Shown here piece by piece: positions 17,441 through 26,434 of a stretch of DNA of 49,340 nucleotides. Numbering within the stretch: the first letter of the stretch is position 1; every line of letters begins with the position of its first letter. Below the pieces are notes generated by a model. The model made no database searches and was not told where the DNA came from. It was given only the letters and a program-made list of their open reading frames with translations. The DNA comes from Bacteroidia bacterium. GTDB lineage: Bacteria > Bacteroidota > Bacteroidia > Cytophagales > Flammeovirgaceae. The stretch covers positions 1-49,340 of the forward strand of contig JAUIAB010000023.1 of assembly GCA_030425505.1 (NCBI GenBank), in the 5' to 3' direction. The position numbers were made by a program, and so were the translations under genes.

Positions 17441-17952
17441 TTAGCATATAACAAGGATTGTATTTATGTTAGTTCTGTATAACATATATTCTACATTAAC
17501 TGAATCACAAAAAAAGTAACTTGGATAAGAGAATCTGAGTACTACCATATCTAATCTACGTTTTAATGGATTTTTTGAATATTATCTATTGCTTTTTAAT
17601 ATCGAAACTCAGGTATAATGCAGAATTTTGTTAATTCTAATCCATTGATTAAACCTGATAGTCTTATAAGAATAATATAATCTACAATGGTGGGAGAATA
17701 GTTTGTTTAATTTGTATTGTTTATAAGGAAGGGCATCCAGCAATTGACTGCCACGTACTTATTGACATTTTATTCTCAAAATTTAGGGGTCAATTAGCTA
17801 AGTCTTGTATTATCACTTACTTTTTAATTAGAGAGTTACTAATTTATACTGAGTACGTCTCGAATTATTAGGGTTAAAGTAATTTATCCAAAGAACTTTA
17901 TTAGCTTATAGGATTTGATTAGTTTTATATTTTATAATAAGGCACAAAAGGA
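17441..17952 (+). other. Long non-coding gap before the DUF4129 operon
   Basis: About 510 bases without a credible open frame in either strand; the longest ATG frame I find is 20 codons. No repeat family of this window occurs in it. It may contain the promoter of the following operon, although only imperfect -7 boxes (TAGTTTG, TAATTTG, each one base short) are visible. A decayed gene is possible. Confidence 0.4.
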
Positions 17953-18765
17953 TTGAAGAGCAAAATTGCACATAAAATATTAATTACCTTATTTAAGGTA
18001 ATAATTGCTTTCCTTATTTTATATACGCAGCCATTGTCTATTTTTTCCCAAGAAAAAAAGGAAAATATTAACCTCAATAGGTTTGATAAAGAGAAGTGGA
18101 AAAACGAAAAAGAAAAACTTCAACAATACAAAACAGGTGAAAGAAAAGAAGTAAACCCTCGCTCACTTGATAAAAAAAAGTGGGAAGACCTGAAGGAAGA
18201 ACTTGAATACGAGACTAAAAAAAAGAAAAAAAAACAAAAAGAGGAGGATAAAGAATTTGATTCTTCCTTTTTGGATGCACTTTTATTGCTTTTAAAGCCC
18301 CTCGGATATTTCTTTCTGATATTAATTGCAATTGCTCTTCTATGGTTTATTATTTTCCTTATCAAAAACTTCAAGGGAAAGAATAAAAAAGTTGATAATT
18401 TCCCAAAAATAACCTTTGAAAAATTAGAAGAGGCGGAAGAAAATCTTGAAAGAGCTGATTTTACCAAACTGCTAGAAGAAGCACTACAGGATGAAAACTA
18501 CTTAGTGGCATTGCGTATATACTATCTAATTGTTTTACAGAAACTTAATGAAAATAAATATATAGTTTGGGAGAAGAAAAAAACTAATAGAATATATGCA
18601 GAAGAACTAAAAGGCAATAACTATTACCAGCAGTTTTTACAGCTTACTAATAGCTTTGATTTTTTCTGGTATGGAAACAAAGAAGTGCCCATAGATACGT
18701 TTTCAGAACTTGAGTCTTTATTTCAAAAAATGATAACAGAATTGGATGTCACAGAAGAAAAATAG
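17953..18765 (+). CDS. DUF4129-containing membrane protein
   Basis: This 270-residue protein starts with TTG, preceded by AAAAGGA, and an in-frame stop lies five codons upstream, so the TTG start is well supported. An N-terminal hydrophobic segment ('ILITLFKVIIAFLILYTQPL') is a signal peptide or anchor. Two short repeats follow ('FDKEKWKNEKEKL' and 'LDKKKWEDLKEEL'), then a Lys/Glu-rich stretch, a second transmembrane segment ('YFFLILIAIALLWFIIFLI') and the DUF4129 helical domain ('ALQDENYLVALRIYYLIVLQKL...FDFFWYGNKEV'). Genes of this type lie upstream of MoxR-DUF58 pairs. The function is unknown but probably envelope-related. A run of A8-G-A9 at 18217-18234 could be slip-prone. Confidence 0.8.
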   Translation: MKSKIAHKILITLFKVIIAFLILYTQPLSIFSQEKKENINLNRFDKEKWKNEKEKLQQYKTGERKEVNPRSLDKKKWEDLKEELEYETKKKKKKQKEEDKEFDSSFLDALLLLLKPLGYFFLILIAIALLWFIIFLIKNFKGKNKKVDNFPKITFEKLEEAEENLERADFTKLLEEALQDENYLVALRIYYLIVLQKLNENKYIVWEKKKTNRIYAEELKGNNYYQQFLQLTNSFDFFWYGNKEVPIDTFSELESLFQKMITELDVTEEK

Positions 18766-20074
18766 AAATATTGTTTTATTTATATTGATATCTGCAGTTC
18801 TATTAATTGTAGCTACTTTCTATTTTCTAAATAGAAAACCTGGCGTTTCCTGGGGGCAAACTTTCAATACCAATGGGAAAAATCCGTATGACACATACCT
18901 TTTAAGCAGGCTTTTAAACTCACTTGAGGATAGTTCAAAGCTACATTTCATTAAAAAAGACCTAAGTACTTTTTCAAAAGTTGCTGACTCTACTCAAATT
19001 AGTCCAAAGAAAAACACCTACTTCTTTCTAAGTAAACATTACTATATAAATGAAGATCAATTTAATATTCTTTTGAAATTTGTAGAAAAAGGAAATAATG
19101 CTTTCATAGCTTCCTGTTCCCTCCCATACAGTTTTGAGAAGTTTTTTACTCAAAAAGTCGGTGGTTTCGCAAAAGACTCTGCAGCCTATTCGAGTTGGGG
19201 GTATACATATAAAACATTATGGATAGGAGATACATTAAGAGATTTAAACTTTACCAGTGATCATCTATTTCTTGAAAAACCACATGAGTTAACATTTTAC
19301 CCAGGAGATAGTAAGTTTTATCAGCCAACAGCTGGCTGGGCTGCATTTGACTCTCTATATACAGAAAAGGATACCTCAAATCAGTTTCAAAAACTTGGTT
19401 ATGCAAATCAAGACGAGATAATATTTTTCAGTATAAAACATGGTAAGGGAAATTTATACTTTCACACCATACCACTGGCATTTACCAATTACTTCCTCAG
19501 AGAAAAAGAAGGAAAAGACTATGTAGAAAGAGCATTGGCATATACAGAAGGAGACTTTTACTGGGATAAGTACAATGCAATAAGCTACTATAAAAAAGGG
19601 AACAGAAAAGGAAGTCCAAGATTTGACAAAGGACCGATGTGGTTTATTCTTACCCATGAAAGCCTGAGATGGGCATGGTATATAATTCTTGTTATGGTAC
19701 TTTTATATGTTGTAGTACAATCAAGAAGAAAACAGAAAATTATTCCTCTGGTTGATCCTAAGCTTAACACCTCTTTGGACTTTGTGAAAACAGTAGGAAG
19801 GCTGTATTTCAAACAAGAAAATCACAAAAAATTAGCAATGCTAAAAATGAAATTATTTTTGGGAGATATTCGAAATCAATTTCATATATCAACCTCACAT
19901 TTAGATGCTGAATTTGAAAAAAAGCTGAGAAAAAGATCAGGAGTAAATGAAAGAATTATTCGCTCTCTAATTGTAGAATGCAAAAAAGTATCTAAGAAAA
20001 AGTATTTATCTAAAGAAGAGTTGATTGACCTCAATGAAAAAATTGAGCGATTTAATCAGTTTAAACAAGTGTAA
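18746..20074 (+). CDS. DUF4350-containing membrane protein
   Basis: This 442-residue protein has an N-terminal membrane anchor ('IVLFILISAVLLIVATFYFL') and the family signature 'PGVSWGQTFNTNGKNPYDTYLLSRLL'. A large extracytoplasmic domain resembling a glutamine-amidotransferase-like fold follows ('NNAFIASCSLP', 'GKGNLYFHTIPLAFTNYFL'), then a second transmembrane segment ('WAWYIILVMVLLYVVVQS') and a helical cytosolic tail. It overlaps the DUF4129 gene by 20 bases and precedes MoxR by 27 bases, so the four genes form one operon. Confidence 0.85.
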   Translation: MSQKKNRNIVLFILISAVLLIVATFYFLNRKPGVSWGQTFNTNGKNPYDTYLLSRLLNSLEDSSKLHFIKKDLSTFSKVADSTQISPKKNTYFFLSKHYYINEDQFNILLKFVEKGNNAFIASCSLPYSFEKFFTQKVGGFAKDSAAYSSWGYTYKTLWIGDTLRDLNFTSDHLFLEKPHELTFYPGDSKFYQPTAGWAAFDSLYTEKDTSNQFQKLGYANQDEIIFFSIKHGKGNLYFHTIPLAFTNYFLREKEGKDYVERALAYTEGDFYWDKYNAISYYKKGNRKGSPRFDKGPMWFILTHESLRWAWYIILVMVLLYVVVQSRRKQKIIPLVDPKLNTSLDFVKTVGRLYFKQENHKKLAMLKMKLFLGDIRNQFHISTSHLDAEFEKKLRKRSGVNERIIRSLIVECKKVSKKKYLSKEELIDLNEKIERFNQFKQV

Positions 20075-20101
20075 AAAGCAAAATTTAAGTTTATATAAAA
20101 A

Positions 20102-21106
20102 ATGGAAGAAAGTATTGATAATCAAGATTTTAATAAAGAAAAACCCTCCGTTCAGCCTGATGTGGAATGGGTGGCAGAATCTATTCAAAAGATCAAAAAT
20201 GAGCTCTCTAAAGTAATAGTTGGGCAAGAAAAAATAATCGACTTAATATTAGCAGGAGTTTTTACTGGTGGACATGTATTGCTAGAAGGAGTTCCAGGAA
20301 TAGCGAAGACACTATTGGCACGATGCATATCCAAAACTTTAGGGCTAGACTTTTCCAGAATCCAGTTTACGCCAGATCTTATGCCCACTGACATTATAGG
20401 AACAAGCATATTCAATATGCAGAGCTCAGAGTTCCAATTCAAAAAAGGTCCTGTTTTTTCGAACATAATCCTTATTGATGAGATCAACAGAGCTCCTGCC
20501 AAAACACAGGCAGCACTCTTTGAGGTAATGGAAGAAAAGCAGGTTACCTACGATGGGACTACGTACCCAATGAGTTTACCATTCTTTGTTATGGCAACGC
20601 AAAACCCAATAGAGCAGGAGGGAACCTACAAATTACCAGAAGCTCAATTAGATAGATTTCTGTTCAAGCTTATACTAGAATACCCTTCACTCGAAGAAGA
20701 AATAAAAATCCTAAATCGATTTGAAAAAGACTTTAAGGGAAATGTAATTAACGAAGTAGAAGCCGTTTTTCACAAGGAAGATTTTGAAAAAATCCTCCAG
20801 CAGATAGAAAATGTATACATAAAAGACGATCTCATCAGATACATTGCAGAAATCGTAGATCTCACAAGAAACTCCAATGACCTTTACCTTGGAGCATCAC
20901 CAAGAGCATCCTTGGCAATGCTAAAAACGTCAAAAGCGATGGCGGTAATTAAAGGGAGAAACTACTTAGTTCCTGATGATATTCAAGAAGTAGCATTTCC
21001 TGTATTAAATCACCGAATAATTCTATCGCCAGAGAGGGAAATGGAAGGCATGGAAAGCAAAGAAATCATAAATGAAATTATAAAATCAATAGAAGTTCCA
21101 AGGTGA
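20102..21106 (+). CDS. MoxR-family AAA+ ATPase
   Basis: This 334-residue AAA+ ATPase has a MoxR-type Walker A 'LLEGVPGIAKTLLA' (GIAKT in place of GxGKT), Walker B 'IILIDEINRAPAKTQAALFEVMEE', sensor 1 'FVMATQNPIEQEGTYKLPEAQLDRFLFKL' and sensor 2 'GASPRASLAML'. MoxR proteins act as chaperone-like ATPases on partner vWA/DUF58 proteins. The DUF58 gene follows with a 4-base GTGA overlap, so the two are translationally coupled. Confidence 0.93.
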   Translation: MEESIDNQDFNKEKPSVQPDVEWVAESIQKIKNELSKVIVGQEKIIDLILAGVFTGGHVLLEGVPGIAKTLLARCISKTLGLDFSRIQFTPDLMPTDIIGTSIFNMQSSEFQFKKGPVFSNIILIDEINRAPAKTQAALFEVMEEKQVTYDGTTYPMSLPFFVMATQNPIEQEGTYKLPEAQLDRFLFKLILEYPSLEEEIKILNRFEKDFKGNVINEVEAVFHKEDFEKILQQIENVYIKDDLIRYIAEIVDLTRNSNDLYLGASPRASLAMLKTSKAMAVIKGRNYLVPDDIQEVAFPVLNHRIILSPEREMEGMESKEIINEIIKSIEVPR

Positions 21107-22437
21107 GAAGTTTTATAAAAGGCTTTTTCTTAACATCTCGATTCTTTTATGTCAACATCTTTGTTGCCATATTGTTTATCATAAGCTTTTTTAGACCAGA
21201 ACTACTATTGCCCTCCAAAATAGCTCTGGCATTATCTGTAATAATCATTGTAGTGGATATCTATCAGCTATTCAACTCATCGATACAATTCAAAGCATCC
21301 AGAATTAGCCCAAAACTATTATCCCTTGGTGATGACAACACCATCAAAATAAACTTAGAAAACCAATCCCAAAAAAGCTTCAACCTAAGCATCATTGACG
21401 AGTTGCCCAAGCAGTTGCAAATAAGAGACCTGCTTATTCAGCTAGAAATGAAACCCAGCGAATCCAAAGTAGTAAACTACACGATACACCCTACAGATAG
21501 GGGGCTATATACTTTTGGTGATATTCACCTATTTTTCAAAACCTATCTGGGGCTAATTCAAAGAAGAATAACTATCCCTGCAAAAGAGCAAATTCCGGTC
21601 TATCCATCCATTATCCAAATGAAAAACTATGACCTGAAAACAATAGAGCAGATTAGCAAATACTTTGGAATCAAAAAGATCAGAAAGCTAGGGCACAACT
21701 ATGAATTTGAGCAAATAAAAAACTATGTAATAGGCGATGACTATCGAAGCCTAAACTGGAAAGCAACTTCTAGAAGAGGAGAGCTGATGGTAAACCAATA
21801 TCAGGATGAGAAATCACAGCCAATCTATAGCATTTTGGATCTAGGAAGATCGATGTATACCCCTTTCTACAACCTCAGCCTCCTAGATTATAGCATAAAT
21901 ACAAGCCTCTCCCTTGCCAATGTCAGCTTACAAAAGCAAGACAAAGCTGGCATCATTACCTTTGCTAAGCAGATCCAAACATTTCTCAAAGCAGAAAGCA
22001 AGCCTTTGCAGCTCAAAAAAACGCTGGAAATACTATATAATGCACAGATCACAGAAGAGGAGCCTAACTACGAGCTTTTATACCAAAGCATTCGAAATAG
22101 CATCAAGTCCAGAAGCTTAATCTTTTTATTTACTAACTTCGAAAGCTCCTATTCTCTGGAAAGAGTCATCCCCATTTTAAAGAGGATAAATAAACTCCAT
22201 CTATTGGTTGTTGTTTTTTTTGAGAATGAAGAACTATCTGAGTATGCTTTTTCCAAGGTCTCTAATTTGGAAGACATTTACACCAAAACGATCGCTCATC
22301 AATTTCTTTCTGACAAAAAAAAGATGGTAATAACCCTTCAAAAATTTGCTATTCAGGCGATTTTAACAAAACCTAAAGACCTAACGATCAATACCATAAA
22401 CAAATATTTGGAGCTAAAAGCACGAGGTTTAATATAA
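21103..22437 (+). CDS. DUF58-containing protein (MoxR partner)
   Basis: This 444-residue protein uses a GTG start overlapping the moxR stop. Two N-terminal transmembrane segments ('FFYVNIFVAILFIISFF', 'IALALSVIIIVVDIYQLF') are followed by a beta-rich domain and the DUF58 signature 'YVIGDDYRSLNWKATSRRGELMVNQYQDEKSQPIYSILDLGRSMYTP'-like region. The 'DLGRSM' stretch corresponds to the metal-site loop of vWA domains in a degenerate form. It probably works with MoxR at the inner membrane in envelope assembly or stress. The coding sequence ends four bases before a GC-rich 3' element. Confidence 0.87.
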   Translation: MRSFIKGFFLTSRFFYVNIFVAILFIISFFRPELLLPSKIALALSVIIIVVDIYQLFNSSIQFKASRISPKLLSLGDDNTIKINLENQSQKSFNLSIIDELPKQLQIRDLLIQLEMKPSESKVVNYTIHPTDRGLYTFGDIHLFFKTYLGLIQRRITIPAKEQIPVYPSIIQMKNYDLKTIEQISKYFGIKKIRKLGHNYEFEQIKNYVIGDDYRSLNWKATSRRGELMVNQYQDEKSQPIYSILDLGRSMYTPFYNLSLLDYSINTSLSLANVSLQKQDKAGIITFAKQIQTFLKAESKPLQLKKTLEILYNAQITEEEPNYELLYQSIRNSIKSRSLIFLFTNFESSYSLERVIPILKRINKLHLLVVVFFENEELSEYAFSKVSNLEDIYTKTIAHQFLSDKKKMVITLQKFAIQAILTKPKDLTINTINKYLELKARGLI

Positions 22438-22441
22438 ATTT

Positions 22442-22535
22442 GGCACCCTTGCGCAAAGCCCATCCGACGGGTCGAGCCTGCTTTCCCCACAAAATCCACT
22501 TCGGTCTCGCCCTGTGTCTCCAAGCCTCGGGTGCT
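22442..22535 (+). repeat. GC-rich 3' element, copy 2
   Basis: The element begins directly after the DUF58 stop and fills the convergent gap to the ApbE gene. Terminal complementary arms are GCACCC (22443-22448) and GGGTGC (22529-22534). It shares 'GGCACCCTTGC.CAAAGC' and 'GAGCCTGCTT.CCCAC' with the copy at 3303-3394 in the same orientation. A short minus-strand open frame across it is a by-product. Confidence 0.7.
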
Positions 22536-22553
22536 ATCAGCTGACTGGCATAA

Positions 22554-23621
22554 CTACCTCTCGATCCACTCAATAGAAATATCAGAATATACTAGTTGAA
22601 TAACATGTTCCAGCTCAGGAGTAGCTGAAATTTTCAGCTTCCCATCTGAACCTTCATAAATGAGAATAGCACTCAAATGCTTTTGTTTTTTCAAAACTGC
22701 AATAGACTCATCGAAGCCTAACACCATGAACGCAGTGGCGTATGCATCAGCAACTGTGCAGTTCTCAGCAAGTACAGAAGCACTTAAAAGATCACTGTAA
22801 GCGGGTTTACCTATTCTAGGATCAATGGTATGTACATACCTTTTGCCATCTTTAATAAAAAAATTTCTGTAGTTCCCAGAAGTAGCCAATGATCTATTAT
22901 TCAACTTCAATGAAAGAATCATTTTCGAGGCTTCACTATTTTCTACAACTGGGTGATCAACACCTATTACCCATGGTTTGCCATTCATTTTTAAGCCACT
23001 ACAGGCTACTTCCCCTCCAATTTCAACCATGAAATCATAAATCCCAATCGACTTAAAGTAATCAGCTACTACATCAACTCCATAGCCTTTAGCTATGGCT
23101 CCAAAATCCAATTGAATATTATTCAATGACTTTTTTACCCCTTCACTATCAAAGTAAAGTTTCTCAAACCCTACAGCTTTCTGTAAACTAGATAGTTTAA
23201 CTGTATCAATTTCTCCTTTATTATTGGGGGTAAAGCCCCAAGCTTTGACCAAAGGCAAAATAGTAGGATCAAACGCTCCATTCGTATTTTCAAATACCTC
23301 TTTAGAATACTGTAAAACAGGTAAGAAATGAGAGCTTTGATAAAGCCATCTATTAGTAGTATCTAGCTGATTGAATTGGCTAATTTCAGAGTTAGGTATG
23401 TAAGTAGAAAAAGTGGTATTAATGTCATTTAAGATCTTATCCACTTCAGTTTGTAAATCTTTCTTTTCTTCTGATAAAAACTTAATGGTATAACTTATAG
23501 ACCCGAAAGTTTTTCCCTGAATTACATAACCCTTTTTGGTTGCAGGTGCATTTAAATATCTGAAAAAATAGAATCCTCCAAAAAATAGAATTAGTATAAT
23601 GGCTAATAATTTTCTTCTCAC
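22554..23621 (-). CDS. apbE: FAD:protein FMN transferase (ApbE)
   Basis: This 355-residue protein has an N-terminal membrane anchor or signal ('LLAIILILFFGGFYFFRYL') placing it on the periplasmic side. The ApbE motifs are present: 'IQLDFGAIAKGYGVDVV' (FAD and Mg2+ binding), 'MVEIGGEVACSGLKMNGKPWVIGVDHP', 'RSLATSGNYRNFFIKDGKRYVHTIDPRIGKPA' and 'TVADAYATAFMVLG'. The enzyme attaches FMN covalently to threonine or serine residues of targets such as the NQR or RNF subunits. No target gene is adjacent. The gene is convergent with DUF58 and divergent from a 57-residue small protein. Confidence 0.92.
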   Translation of the reverse strand: MRRKLLAIILILFFGGFYFFRYLNAPATKKGYVIQGKTFGSISYTIKFLSEEKKDLQTEVDKILNDINTTFSTYIPNSEISQFNQLDTTNRWLYQSSHFLPVLQYSKEVFENTNGAFDPTILPLVKAWGFTPNNKGEIDTVKLSSLQKAVGFEKLYFDSEGVKKSLNNIQLDFGAIAKGYGVDVVADYFKSIGIYDFMVEIGGEVACSGLKMNGKPWVIGVDHPVVENSEASKMILSLKLNNRSLATSGNYRNFFIKDGKRYVHTIDPRIGKPAYSDLLSASVLAENCTVADAYATAFMVLGFDESIAVLKKQKHLSAILIYEGSDGKLKISATPELEHVIQLVYSDISIEWIER

Positions 23622-23749
23622 AATAAAAAAATAAAATTTATACTATTGAATATCAATAAGTTATAATAAAATCTAAAAAAAACTTAAAATTCTTCCTGCG
23701 TTTTTGCCAAAATAGTCGTCTATAGAAGTGAAAACCAAAAAATGTTTTT

Positions 23750-23923
23750 ATGTCTACAGCAACAAGTATAGCGAAAATGCCAAAAAACAGGTTTAAAGAA
23801 CTAGTTTCAAAGTCTGGCTCACTTAAAGCAAGAGAACTAACAGAACTGCTTTCCTTCAAAAAAACATTTGTTGACTCAATCAACAATGCAAAAAAAGCTA
23901 GTGCTCAGAAAGTAGCAGTTTAA
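23750..23923 (+). CDS. Small basic protein of 57 residues
   Basis: An open frame of 57 codons starts 'MSTATSIAKMPKNRFKELVS' and ends 'NNAKKASAQKVAV'. Its composition (Lys/Ala/Ser-rich, helical) is unlike a chance frame. It lies in a space with no other gene, divergent from apbE and 16 bases from the convergent next gene. The sequence 'KNRFKELVSKSGSLKARELTELLSFKKTFVDSI' suggests two or three amphipathic helices. I do not recognise the family. It could bind nucleic acid, but that is speculation. No clear ribosome-binding site is visible, which is common in Bacteroidota. Confidence 0.6.
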   Translation: MSTATSIAKMPKNRFKELVSKSGSLKARELTELLSFKKTFVDSINNAKKASAQKVAV

Positions 23924-23939
23924 ATAAAAAAACTGTCTA

Positions 23940-24605
23940 TCAATTACTTTTCATATTAGCACTCATTTTTACAACTAGCTGGTTTATCCCTTCTATGTTT
24001 TCGCTTAAGAAATCATTTAGTTTTTCTACAACTAAACTTTCGTTATCTGTAATCGCACTATCATAACTTTGGTATTCAGCAGAGGATACTAATGCGCTTT
24101 TAATCTCTAACTGTCTTTCAAGGCTGACCACCTCATAAGAGTGTATTGAATAAAAAGTTTTAGTTAAAGACTTCATCTGCCTCAAATTTTCAGCAAATTT
24201 ACCTAAGCAAAGTTTGCTTTCTAGTACTTTGATCACTTCATCAGTAAAGTTTTGCTCAACAGATATTCCTTCATAGTCGTAAAAAGCATACCACTGCCAG
24301 ACTACCAAGATATCTTTAATAGGGGTAGGGAGACTATTTAGCCCTTCGAGAGTTAGCCACATTCCATCTTTGTATTTTGAGTCTAAGAGATCACAAATAA
24401 GTACCCAAAAATTATTAAGCCTTTCTTCTCCATTTTTTGAAATTAGACTAATGCTCTCAATATATTTATTATTTTGAATTGCATGCATTTTTAAAGCCTT
24501 TGAAAAATTATAATTGCATTTTTCTAAAAGCTCTTGTGCATTACTCTCATTTACTGCCAGTTTTTTTGATAGCTTATCAATTTGAATTTTCTGCCAAACT
24601 TCCAT
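23940..24605 (-). CDS. Hypothetical protein of 221 residues
   Basis: I do not recognise this protein. It is predicted cytosolic and mostly helical. The first ~40 residues ('KLSKKLAVNESNAQELLEKCNYNFSKALKM') have the spacing of a UBA-like three-helix fold. The rest contains a tryptophan-rich stretch ('LVVWQWYAFYDYEGISVEQNF') reminiscent of small immunity-type proteins such as DUF4375, without a firm match. It is the last gene of a minus-strand run of unknown proteins (24 bases after the next one). Confidence 0.55.
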   Translation of the reverse strand: MEVWQKIQIDKLSKKLAVNESNAQELLEKCNYNFSKALKMHAIQNNKYIESISLISKNGEERLNNFWVLICDLLDSKYKDGMWLTLEGLNSLPTPIKDILVVWQWYAFYDYEGISVEQNFTDEVIKVLESKLCLGKFAENLRQMKSLTKTFYSIHSYEVVSLERQLEIKSALVSSAEYQSYDSAITDNESLVVEKLNDFLSENIEGINQLVVKMSANMKSN

Positions 24606-24629
24606 TTCGAGAAACTTCTCTTATTTGAT

Positions 24630-25214
24630 TTAAGGATACTCAAAGCCAAATATAAACTCAATCAAAACTCCTTCTTTGAAGGTATACTTTGCATAGTACA
24701 AATGTGAATTGTGTTTCTGAAGAAACTTAGAGTTATCAATGTCATCAATTATATATTGTAGAGTTTTTATTTCTCCATCAACTGTTTTATGTGGCTTGCC
24801 TTTGATAGCTTTTAGTTTATCAATTAATATTCCGAGCTTAATTCCACTTTCAGTTTTAAACTCTTTGTCTTTTACCCTTCTTGCATTATCATCAGTAGAG
24901 TCAGCATATTCTACTTTAAACTCAGCAAACTCTTTTTTTGTGCCCCCTGGGTGAAAATAAAATGTAAACTTTTGGTTACCGTCTCTAGAAAGAACATACG
25001 ACTGATAGTTTGGCGCATCAGTAAGTCTTTCCATTACATCAGATCCAAGATAATCATCAATATTTTTTTGACTATTTAGCTTAATCTTATTAATGGAAAC
25101 ATCAGGCTTAAACTTTTTATCCTTTAGAGTAGGCTCTATTTTCATGTTAGAGAAGCTTGTTGAAAGGATGAAAATCAAGCTAGATAAAAAGAAGTATTTC
25201 ATAGTATTTTTCAT
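24630..25214 (-). CDS. Hypothetical secreted protein of 194 residues
   Basis: It starts with a signal peptide ('MKYFFLSSLIFILSTSFS') without a lipobox cysteine; the ATG four codons upstream is also possible. The mature part has no motif I recognise. It contains 'LDDYLGSDVMERLTDAP'-like and 'GIKLGILIDKLKAIKGKPHK' segments; the latter resembles the 'G.sl..l...lG.P' pattern of periplasmic beta-strand proteins. It is probably periplasmic and lies upstream of the 221-residue gene on the same strand. Confidence 0.6.
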   Translation of the reverse strand: MKNTMKYFFLSSLIFILSTSFSNMKIEPTLKDKKFKPDVSINKIKLNSQKNIDDYLGSDVMERLTDAPNYQSYVLSRDGNQKFTFYFHPGGTKKEFAEFKVEYADSTDDNARRVKDKEFKTESGIKLGILIDKLKAIKGKPHKTVDGEIKTLQYIIDDIDNSKFLQKHNSHLYYAKYTFKEGVLIEFIFGFEYP

Positions 25215-25319
25215 GTTTTAAGGATAAAGCATAGTTCGAATATATTAAAAAAAATAGTTTTAAAGTGTGCTTTGTTGAATTTAGCACCTACAAAGAGTAG
25301 TATACAGCATTACTGAAAC

Positions 25320-25871
25320 TTATACTTTTGAACTTATATAAAAGACAGTTTTTTCAGCTGGTTGAATAATAATGAGTTTTGTTGAAGTAGGCATTATACT
25401 ATGAAAACCTATGCTCCAGGGATAAATATAATACTCAGATGTTCTAATTCTATCTTCTGAGGGAAACCATGAGATCGTCGATTGTGTATTTCCGATAAAT
25501 TTTATGGCTTCATCTACCACCTTTGGTAGTTCATCTCCTCTATACCATTTTCTGGAAGAGTTATTTTTTGTGAGTTCATCAATTGTAACATGTGATATTC
25601 TTATAGAATAAGCATCTAAATGATCTCCTGTTAGAGCTTTTGCCGAAGTATAACTTTCAAGTACTTCTTCAATTCTTTCATCTCCAAGGTTACACCAATT
25701 TAATACAAAGCTGACTTTATTCTTTTTTGGTTTGGTAATATTACTTTGCAGAGAAGGTCTTGAAAAGTATAAATACCTTCCTCCAAAATAAGCTATGATT
25801 AATAGAGAGATCAATCCCCAAATCATTAGGGCTAGTTTGCTTACTTGTAAAATATTCTTTTTAAAACGCAT
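25320..25871 (-). CDS. Hypothetical membrane-anchored protein of 183 residues
   Basis: One N-terminal transmembrane helix ('LALMIWGLISLLIIAYFGGRYLYF') follows a short basic tail, leaving about 145 residues outside the cytosol. No known domain is recognised; 'VSFVLNWCNLGDERIEEVLES' and 'YYIYPWSIGFHSIMPTSTKLIIIQP' are the most distinctive parts. It overlaps the preceding gene by one base (TAATG type), so the two are translated together. Confidence 0.55.
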   Translation of the reverse strand: MRFKKNILQVSKLALMIWGLISLLIIAYFGGRYLYFSRPSLQSNITKPKKNKVSFVLNWCNLGDERIEEVLESYTSAKALTGDHLDAYSIRISHVTIDELTKNNSSRKWYRGDELPKVVDEAIKFIGNTQSTISWFPSEDRIRTSEYYIYPWSIGFHSIMPTSTKLIIIQPAEKTVFYISSKV

Positions 25872-26425
25872 TAATTATTATTTATTCTATTAAAAAAATC
25901 CCCAAACTCTAGTTCATACAGCGATCGGTCAAATGCAAGCATTTCAATTCTTTGTATTCCCTGTTCTATTTCCAACTTTCTTTCTTCAATTATCGCATCG
26001 TTGTTATCTGGCTCTTTATCCATTTCATAGCCAATATTTCTCCAAATTACTTCCTTTTCATTAATGCTTAACTCAAAAGAAATTATTCCACAGTAGTCAC
26101 AGCCGCAATGGCATCTGTATAAAACAATCGAGTTGGTATTTAGTTGATTTTGGGGCTTTTTCTTTCCCGTGAACTCCAATACTTTTTGATTAATAAACTC
26201 TATTCTTTCTTTAGGGTTGTAGTCGGGAAACTTGCTTTGATCAATAAACGGTATATCAAGATCAAAGTCGGAGAAGCTCAAATCAAACCTATCAATGTTC
26301 AATAGAGTAGAAAGGGAAGTCCCATCGATAAAAAAGTCAAAATGCTTACTTTTAGTTTGGCTAAAATCTTTATTATCTGTTTTTGGGTAGACTCTTCTAA
26401 TTTTTAGTTCGCTCACTATGTGCAA
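25871..26425 (-). CDS. Hypothetical protein with Cys/His cluster, 184 residues
   Basis: The notable feature is 'LYRCHCGCDYCGIISFEL' in the middle, four cysteines and one histidine in eight residues, followed by 'EVIWRNIGYE'. Proteins with an HCGCDYCG motif occur in many bacteria without known function, some near polymorphic toxins as possible immunity proteins. No signal peptide is seen. It is nine bases downstream of the flavoprotein gene and one-base-overlapped with the membrane protein gene, so all three may form an operon. A GTG three codons after the ATG is an alternative start. Confidence 0.6.
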   Translation of the reverse strand: MHIVSELKIRRVYPKTDNKDFSQTKSKHFDFFIDGTSLSTLLNIDRFDLSFSDFDLDIPFIDQSKFPDYNPKERIEFINQKVLEFTGKKKPQNQLNTNSIVLYRCHCGCDYCGIISFELSINEKEVIWRNIGYEMDKEPDNNDAIIEERKLEIEQGIQRIEMLAFDRSLYELEFGDFFNRINNN

Positions 26426-26434
26426 AAATACTGT

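Noticed and set aside
16744..17454. 236-codon open frame on the minus strand
   Set aside because: It is fully antisense to rimK, which has all ATP-grasp motifs; its translation is Ser/Pro/Ala-rich without domain features.
18217..18240. Phase-variable A-tract in the DUF4129 gene
   Set aside because: A8-G-A9-C-A5 codes for a lysine run in a Lys/Glu-rich linker; the frame is intact and such tracts are common in A/T-rich genomes, so there is no positive sign of phase variation.
22388..22573. 61-codon minus-strand frame
   Set aside because: It exists only because the GC-rich 3' element lacks stops there and it overlaps both flanking genes.
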